Source of the DNA: a virus
IMG/VR virus record: IMGVR_UViG_3300033146_001063
Span: 1 to 25,661 of that record
DNA: 25,661 bases
Reading direction: 5' to 3' (one strand)
In this document: positions 21,349-25,661 of the stretch, piece after piece
Layout: each line of letters opens with the position of its first letter
Position numbering within the stretch: the stretch's first letter is position 1
Translations under genes and position numbers: made by a program
Notes under the pieces: model-generated
What the model was told of the DNA's origin: nothing
The model's database searches: none
Seen by the model: only the letters and a program-made list of their open reading frames with translations

Positions 21349-21870
21349 ATGATTTTATTAAGAGAAAACCTAGAGGAGACTCTAGAAGAAATTGGACATG
21401 AAGATTTACATATTCAATTAGGTGTGAATGGAGATATAGTACTAGCTACTACATGTGGTAATACTATATTAATGTTCCCATCATTATCACCAAAAGCATC
21501 GCTTTCTGCTGCAGAGCGTAAATATTTAACAAGAGTTATCAAGACTTATATTGAAGGTCATGTAGGTTTGATAGCTGATATAGTTGATGCTAAAGCAAAG
21601 CTAAAGGATCTAACAAGACCTCATTATGATAAGACTTCACTAAGTAATGATACTGTGTATTATGCTTATGCAAAGGGAGTTAAATTGGTTTCAAATAGTG
21701 ATGATGAGTACTACATAGAATCTAAGAGTACCTCTACTATTGAGGATGTAAAAAGTTTGTTGGCAAATTTAGAAACTGTCAAAGGTTTTATACTAGAGGT
21801 AAAAGACTTTAAACAGGAGTTAAAGAGACTGCAAGCAATTATAGCTCTAGGCACTACTTGCAATGTCTAG
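21349..21870 (+). CDS. Unknown protein
   Basis: 173 codons, one base after the preceding stop. Beta-rich first 50 residues (LHIQLGVNGDIVLATTCGNTILMF), then long helices including a terminal leucine-rich helix (VKSLLANLETVKGFILEVKDFKQELKRLQAII), possibly a coiled coil. The stop overlaps the ATG of a short blocked frame (21863). Part of the operon leading to the polymerase; role unknown. Confidence 0.55.
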   Translation: MILLRENLEETLEEIGHEDLHIQLGVNGDIVLATTCGNTILMFPSLSPKASLSAAERKYLTRVIKTYIEGHVGLIADIVDAKAKLKDLTRPHYDKTSLSNDTVYYAYAKGVKLVSNSDDEYYIESKSTSTIEDVKSLLANLETVKGFILEVKDFKQELKRLQAIIALGTTCNV

Positions 21871-21910
21871 TTTATAAGTAGACAGTAAAAAAGAACTAAC
21901 CATTCAGGAG

Positions 21911-22138
21911 GTGAAAGACTATGTGTCTGAAGCCTCTTGGTTTACTCTTTATAAAGAGTTTCCTGATAGGTTAGAGTACAGAACCAGAAAGAATGGTTGT
22001 GTAGGATTTAAGATTACTGGTGAACTTGATGTAGCTAAAGCCAGGGAATTAGAGTACGATTTTGATAAAACTTCTAATGTTAGGGCTTTTGTTGAAAAAG
22101 TGTATGAGTGGACACACTTAACGATTATAATAAATTAA
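21911..22138 (+). CDS. Small unknown protein; start unclear (in-frame TAA upstream)
   Basis: 75 codons from GTG 21911. Coding signal seems to begin earlier. In the same frame an ATG at 21863, overlapping the previous stop as is usual here, gives MSSL then TAA, then VDSKKELTIQEVKDYV leading straight into this protein. So the natural start is probably 21863 and a TAA at 21875-21877 interrupts it. The GTG has CAGGAG at once upstream, too close to act as a normal Shine-Dalgarno sequence. The product is acidic/basic mixed with ASWFTLYKEFPDRLEYRTRKNGCVGF. Function unknown. Confidence 0.5.
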   Translation: MKDYVSEASWFTLYKEFPDRLEYRTRKNGCVGFKITGELDVAKARELEYDFDKTSNVRAFVEKVYEWTHLTIIIN

Positions 22139-22162
22139 TATTAATATTTAAAACAAACTGAA

Positions 22163-23077
22163 ATGAAATTCGATTTAGATTTTTTGAAAACAGTACAGAT
22201 ATTTGGTACTGTAAAAGATGGTGCAACTATCGACAAAGGGTTTATTATTAAATCCAATGGATCTATGGTATTTAGTCCTAAATTCTATAATATAATGGAT
22301 CAAGGTAAAAAAGGATTCGATATATTTTTGACTACTGAATGGGGTCAGATTAAGGTAGACAAAAAGGCTATTCTAGTTACTATAGTTGATATAGATGAGC
22401 CTAAACTAGATATCAGTCCGTTATTTACATATGATGCTGATTTTAATGTTTATACTTGTAGACCTAGTAAAGGTTCATATAAATTATTAGGATTGCTTGA
22501 AGATTTATTAGGTAAGCAAAATTCTTATCACATTGATTTATCTGATATAACTTTATCTTCACCAAATAATTTGTATTACATACCTAAAGTTATCACTAGA
22601 GGTACTAATAAAGGTAAAAATTCATATGTACGTAGAGAGAATATTTCTGTGTATCCTATTCAATTATTAGAGAATCTTAATGAAGTTGAAAAATCTCAAA
22701 ATGATTCTAAAGTTTTAGATGATAAAGCACCTCTTAGAGTTATCACACAAGAGGAGGCTTATAATCCTACTAAAACTGAAACTGAAGAAGTAGCTAAAGA
22801 AATAGCTAATAAAGAAGTTGAATATGAAATTGGAAATGTTTACGATAATTCATCTAATATAGATGAAACATTTAAAATTGATCCTGCAGAAGATTCAAAT
22901 ACTGTAGAAGATACAGATAATTGTGATGTTACCGAAGATTTAGGCAATACACAAGAGATTCAATCTGATACTGCTAGCGGTACTCAAAAAGAACCTGAGC
23001 CTGAGCCTAAGCCTAACACTAAAGTAGGTGGTACTAAAGTATTCAATCCTTTTACAGGTAAATACGAAGTAATCTAA
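22163..23077 (+). CDS. Replication-associated protein with acidic tail, possible ssDNA-binding or polymerase accessory
   Basis: 304 codons. Residues 1-175 form a compact alpha/beta part (GTVKDGATIDKGFIIKSNGSMVF..., then YYIPKVITRGTNKG). Residues about 175-285 are acidic and low complexity (many E, D, T, N), then an EPEPEPKP segment and a short ordered end NPFTGKYEVI. A folded domain with a long acidic linker and a short conserved tip resembles phage ssDNA-binding proteins and clamp-like accessories, and its stop overlaps the polymerase ATG (TAATG), pointing to a shared complex. No OB-fold motif can be proved by eye. Confidence 0.55.
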   Translation: MKFDLDFLKTVQIFGTVKDGATIDKGFIIKSNGSMVFSPKFYNIMDQGKKGFDIFLTTEWGQIKVDKKAILVTIVDIDEPKLDISPLFTYDADFNVYTCRPSKGSYKLLGLLEDLLGKQNSYHIDLSDITLSSPNNLYYIPKVITRGTNKGKNSYVRRENISVYPIQLLENLNEVEKSQNDSKVLDDKAPLRVITQEEAYNPTKTETEEVAKEIANKEVEYEIGNVYDNSSNIDETFKIDPAEDSNTVEDTDNCDVTEDLGNTQEIQSDTASGTQKEPEPEPKPNTKVGGTKVFNPFTGKYEVI

Positions 23078-25308
23078 TGGGCTCTACTTTATATTATATT
23101 GGAAATACGCATAGTTGTTCTTATGACTGTGCGGATTTCCAATTTGTACTTAATAGATTTAAACCTTTTAAGTACATAGCATATGACACTGAGACATCTG
23201 TGGAGAATATTCAAATTAACTTCAAGCTAAAAGTTATTTCAATTAGTTGGGATTTTGGTGCTGAAGTAGCTGTATTTGAATGGTCTTTCTTATCTGATGT
23301 TCAAAAAGAGAAATTATATAAAGCTTTAAAGAATAAAATACTTATAGCTCAAAATGCTAAGTTTGACTATACAGTATCTAAACTACATAGTATGACTTTC
23401 GAAAATTGGAGATGTACTATGTTAGCTGAAAAAATAATTACCTCATCAGTGCATAGTAAAACTATAGGGTACGGTTTAGCTGCTATTGTCAAAGCTAGAT
23501 TAGATATAGATATATCTAAGGATGAACAAAAAGGTTTTGATGATTACGAGTACCTAACAGACGTTCAAATTGAATATTCAGCAATGGATGTAGTACTGTT
23601 AGAAAGAATACTTGAACAGCAAATCGAGGAAATGAAAGTATTTGATTCTAAAATGAATTTGGAGTACCATAAAGGTATGCTAAAGACTTTTTGGTGGGAG
23701 AATGAATATCTAAAAGTTCTTGGTGATTCTGAAATACATGGTGTGCGTTTCGATGAAGAGCAATTAATATCTGCTGTAGAAATACTAGAGGATGAAAATG
23801 CTATTGAGCTTGAAAAATTAAATAAGATATTGGTTAAGGATTTTAAACTATTTCTTATTGGTCATGAGTACATATTCGATACAAATACTCTCAAACAAAA
23901 TCTCTGGTCATCATCTAAAGCTAAACTTATAATCTTATCTAGTATATATCCTGGTATCGAGAAAACAAGTAAAGTGGAATTACGTAAATATTTACGTGAC
24001 ACTGATCCTAATTTCCCTGAAGATTTAAAAACTCTGAGTGGTAAGAAATGGGATGAGCATAACTATACTACTGATTTGAATTCTAGATTCTTTATGATTA
24101 AACTTCTAGCTAATGTTGACAAGACTACTAAAATAGAGATTGAAAAATCTTTAAATGATTATGTACTTGATAATATGTTAGATGTACTAAAAGAACATGA
24201 CTTAGTTTATATAGCAGGTGAAGTACAGTTTAATTGGAATTCTAATGTCCAAAGACTGAAATTATTTAAAGAAATTAATCCTAATATAGAATCTACAGGT
24301 AAAGAATATCTTATAGATTTTGTAAACCAACATGAAATAATAGCACAATATTTACATTACAATGAAACTGTGTATTTATTACAAAACTTTGGTAGGAGTT
24401 TCTATAATAAGAATGTAGGTCCTGATGGTAGAATTAGAGGACATTTTAATCAGATTCTAGCTACAGGTAGAGTTAGTTCTTCTGCAGCAAATTTATTAGG
24501 TTATCCTAAGTACCCTGCTTATCGTAGAGCTATTGTAGCTGACCCAGGACACTCATTAATTGGTGCCGATTTTGATGGTGAAGAGCTAAATATAATGGCT
24601 AATCTATCTAGTGAAGATTCTTGGCTAGATGCTATTGAACATGGATATGATTTACACTCTATCAATTCTTCATATATGTATGGGTACGATTGGGAAGTAG
24701 CTACTGAAGAAGGGTGTGAATTCAAATTACATAAGAAAAAATGTTCTTGCCCTGAACATATGAAAATGCGTACTTCAGGTAAAACTCTAGTCTTTCTTAG
24801 TTCTTACGGTGGATCTCATATAGCTTTAGCTTTTAAAATGAAAATTACTGAAAGTAGAGCTGAAGAGTTACTAAATAATTTCTATGATAGAGTACCTAAG
24901 CTTAAAGCTATGATGGATGATTTAGGTGCTTTTGCTTTATCTAATGGTTATATTTATGAACCTGTTTTTGGTAGACCTAAAATCTATGAAAAGTGGAGAT
25001 TAGCTGTACAAGCTGAGAGAGGTAGTATTATGCGTACTGCATCTAACTTACCTATTCAAGGCTCTGGTGCAGCCATAATTAAAATCTTTGGTGTACTATT
25101 CCGAAGATGGATTATGCATAATGGGTACTTTAATGTAATCAAATTGTTATTAATGATTCATGATGAGAGCTTGACTGAAAGTCGTAAAGATGTTGAAGAT
25201 TTAGCTAAATCTAAAGTAGAGTACTATATGATATTAGCTTCTAAATTAGCTGGGTTTGACATTAATGCTGAAGCAGGTATAGGTCACACTTGGCACGATG
25301 TACATTAA
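23077..25308 (+). CDS. polA: Family A DNA polymerase with 3'-5' proofreading exonuclease
   Basis: 743 codons. N-terminal DnaQ-like exonuclease: Exo I YDTET (D37, E39), Exo II NAKFD (93-97), Exo III YSAMD (167-171). Polymerase domain: motif A GADFDGEELN (D498), motif B RTSGKTLVFLSSYGG (K569, Y577, G578), motif C MIHDES (H695, D696, E697). All catalytic acids are present, so the enzyme should be active and proofreading. There is no 5'-3' exonuclease domain, as in T7-like and crAss-like polymerases. Coupled by a 1-base overlap to the acidic-tailed 304-codon gene. It replicates the phage genome. The region between about 190 and 430 is an unusual extended linker or thumb region. Confidence 0.93.
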   Translation: MGSTLYYIGNTHSCSYDCADFQFVLNRFKPFKYIAYDTETSVENIQINFKLKVISISWDFGAEVAVFEWSFLSDVQKEKLYKALKNKILIAQNAKFDYTVSKLHSMTFENWRCTMLAEKIITSSVHSKTIGYGLAAIVKARLDIDISKDEQKGFDDYEYLTDVQIEYSAMDVVLLERILEQQIEEMKVFDSKMNLEYHKGMLKTFWWENEYLKVLGDSEIHGVRFDEEQLISAVEILEDENAIELEKLNKILVKDFKLFLIGHEYIFDTNTLKQNLWSSSKAKLIILSSIYPGIEKTSKVELRKYLRDTDPNFPEDLKTLSGKKWDEHNYTTDLNSRFFMIKLLANVDKTTKIEIEKSLNDYVLDNMLDVLKEHDLVYIAGEVQFNWNSNVQRLKLFKEINPNIESTGKEYLIDFVNQHEIIAQYLHYNETVYLLQNFGRSFYNKNVGPDGRIRGHFNQILATGRVSSSAANLLGYPKYPAYRRAIVADPGHSLIGADFDGEELNIMANLSSEDSWLDAIEHGYDLHSINSSYMYGYDWEVATEEGCEFKLHKKKCSCPEHMKMRTSGKTLVFLSSYGGSHIALAFKMKITESRAEELLNNFYDRVPKLKAMMDDLGAFALSNGYIYEPVFGRPKIYEKWRLAVQAERGSIMRTASNLPIQGSGAAIIKIFGVLFRRWIMHNGYFNVIKLLLMIHDESLTESRKDVEDLAKSKVEYYMILASKLAGFDINAEAGIGHTWHDVH

Positions 25309-25310
25309 TT

Positions 25311-25508
25311 ATGGGATTTTTCACAAAAATATTCATCCAGAGAAATTCTGGTGAATTTCAAAATATAACCAACTTAAATAAAAAAGAGTACGAATCTTTC
25401 TTAAAAGCTATGGTTATGCTTAACAAAAGGTATTACGAACTAGTTGATAAACCTTTAACTCTTAAACAAAAGATTATAAAGTTTATTGATACTTACAAAA
25501 TTTGGTAA
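25311..25508 (+). CDS. Small basic protein after the polymerase
   Basis: 65 codons from ATG 25311 (MGFFTKIFIQRN). The frame is open further upstream, but this start lies two bases after the polymerase stop and is preferred. Basic and helical, with KIIKFIDTYKIW at the end. Function unknown; in the replication operon. Confidence 0.5.
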   Translation: MGFFTKIFIQRNSGEFQNITNLNKKEYESFLKAMVMLNKRYYELVDKPLTLKQKIIKFIDTYKIW

Positions 25509-25510
25509 TT

Positions 25511-25661
25511 ATGAATAGAAAAACAATAAAAAAATACAGGAAAGAGTTCGATCACTGGGTGAATGGTGGTGAGCTAGAGGCTATAGACACAGAAAGTAAC
25601 TGTATACCTAATTGGTTTAGTACCAGCACACCGTCATTTGATGGTACTTGTGCGTACAGAA
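25511..25661 (+). CDS. Unknown protein, partial (C-terminus off the window)
   Basis: Fifty codons are visible from ATG 25511, two bases after the preceding stop; the frame remains open to the window edge. It starts NRKTIKKYRKEFDHWVNGG, a basic helix followed by an FDHW..GG turn, which I associate with small uncharacterised phage proteins. Truncated by the window. Confidence 0.5.
   Translation, partial: MNRKTIKKYRKEFDHWVNGGELEAIDTESNCIPNWFSTSTPSFDGTCAYR

Noticed and set aside
1-25661. CRISPR array, integrase, transposase or insertion sequence
   Set aside because: No regularly spaced direct repeats and no recombinase-like frame were seen in the window.

Overview
The window looks like part of the genome of a tailed double-stranded DNA phage of the crAss-like type (order Crassvirales), infecting a member of the Bacteroidota. 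The clues are a leftward module in the order small late genes, large terminase (about 765 codons), portal (about 770), acidic scaffold-like protein, major capsid protein (about 495) and head-tail connector-like genes; a rightward module of many tiny genes ending in a family A DNA polymerase; low GC; and A-rich leaders with almost no Shine-Dalgarno sequences. Assignment of the structural genes rests on gene order, length and remembered family features, not on a search.

Layout. Positions 1-12623 (minus strand) are a tightly packed late operon read leftwards: wHTH-like protein, unknown, GroES-like beta-barrel protein, two unknowns, TerL, portal, scaffold-like, MCP, a 284-codon unknown, two tandem paralogous connector-like proteins, and a partial structural gene cut by the window edge. 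At 12719-13190 a two-gene plus-strand cassette with a winged-helix protein is inserted; it ends at a terminator that works in both directions and also closes the minus-strand unit 14807-13230 (an HTH protein and a lysine-rich unknown). Positions 14808-15221 are a divergent control region with an inverted repeat around a minus-strand promoter-like element and a cluster of GTAC-containing palindromes. From 15222 to the end all genes are on the plus strand: small membrane or unknown proteins in short groups separated by intrinsic terminators, then a longer operon (19403-25661) with a permuted GHKL-type ATPase, small genes, a 304-codon acidic-tailed protein, and a proofreading family A DNA polymerase.

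The most notable find is a pair of RNA elements at 15849-15915 and 17807-17871. Each has an intact hammerhead ribozyme core (CUGANGA, GAAA, UH cleavage site), covarying stems I and III, and an upstream hairpin whose loop can pair with the otherwise tiny stem-loop II, with compensatory changes between the two copies. They sit in the 5' leaders of small genes just after terminators, so they could cut read-through transcripts. Other points worth a look: a tRNA-like element with a 32-nt anticodon loop, a frameshifted small gene, an in-frame TAA at the head of another, a lambda-like Walker A in TerL, and marked enrichment of GTAC.
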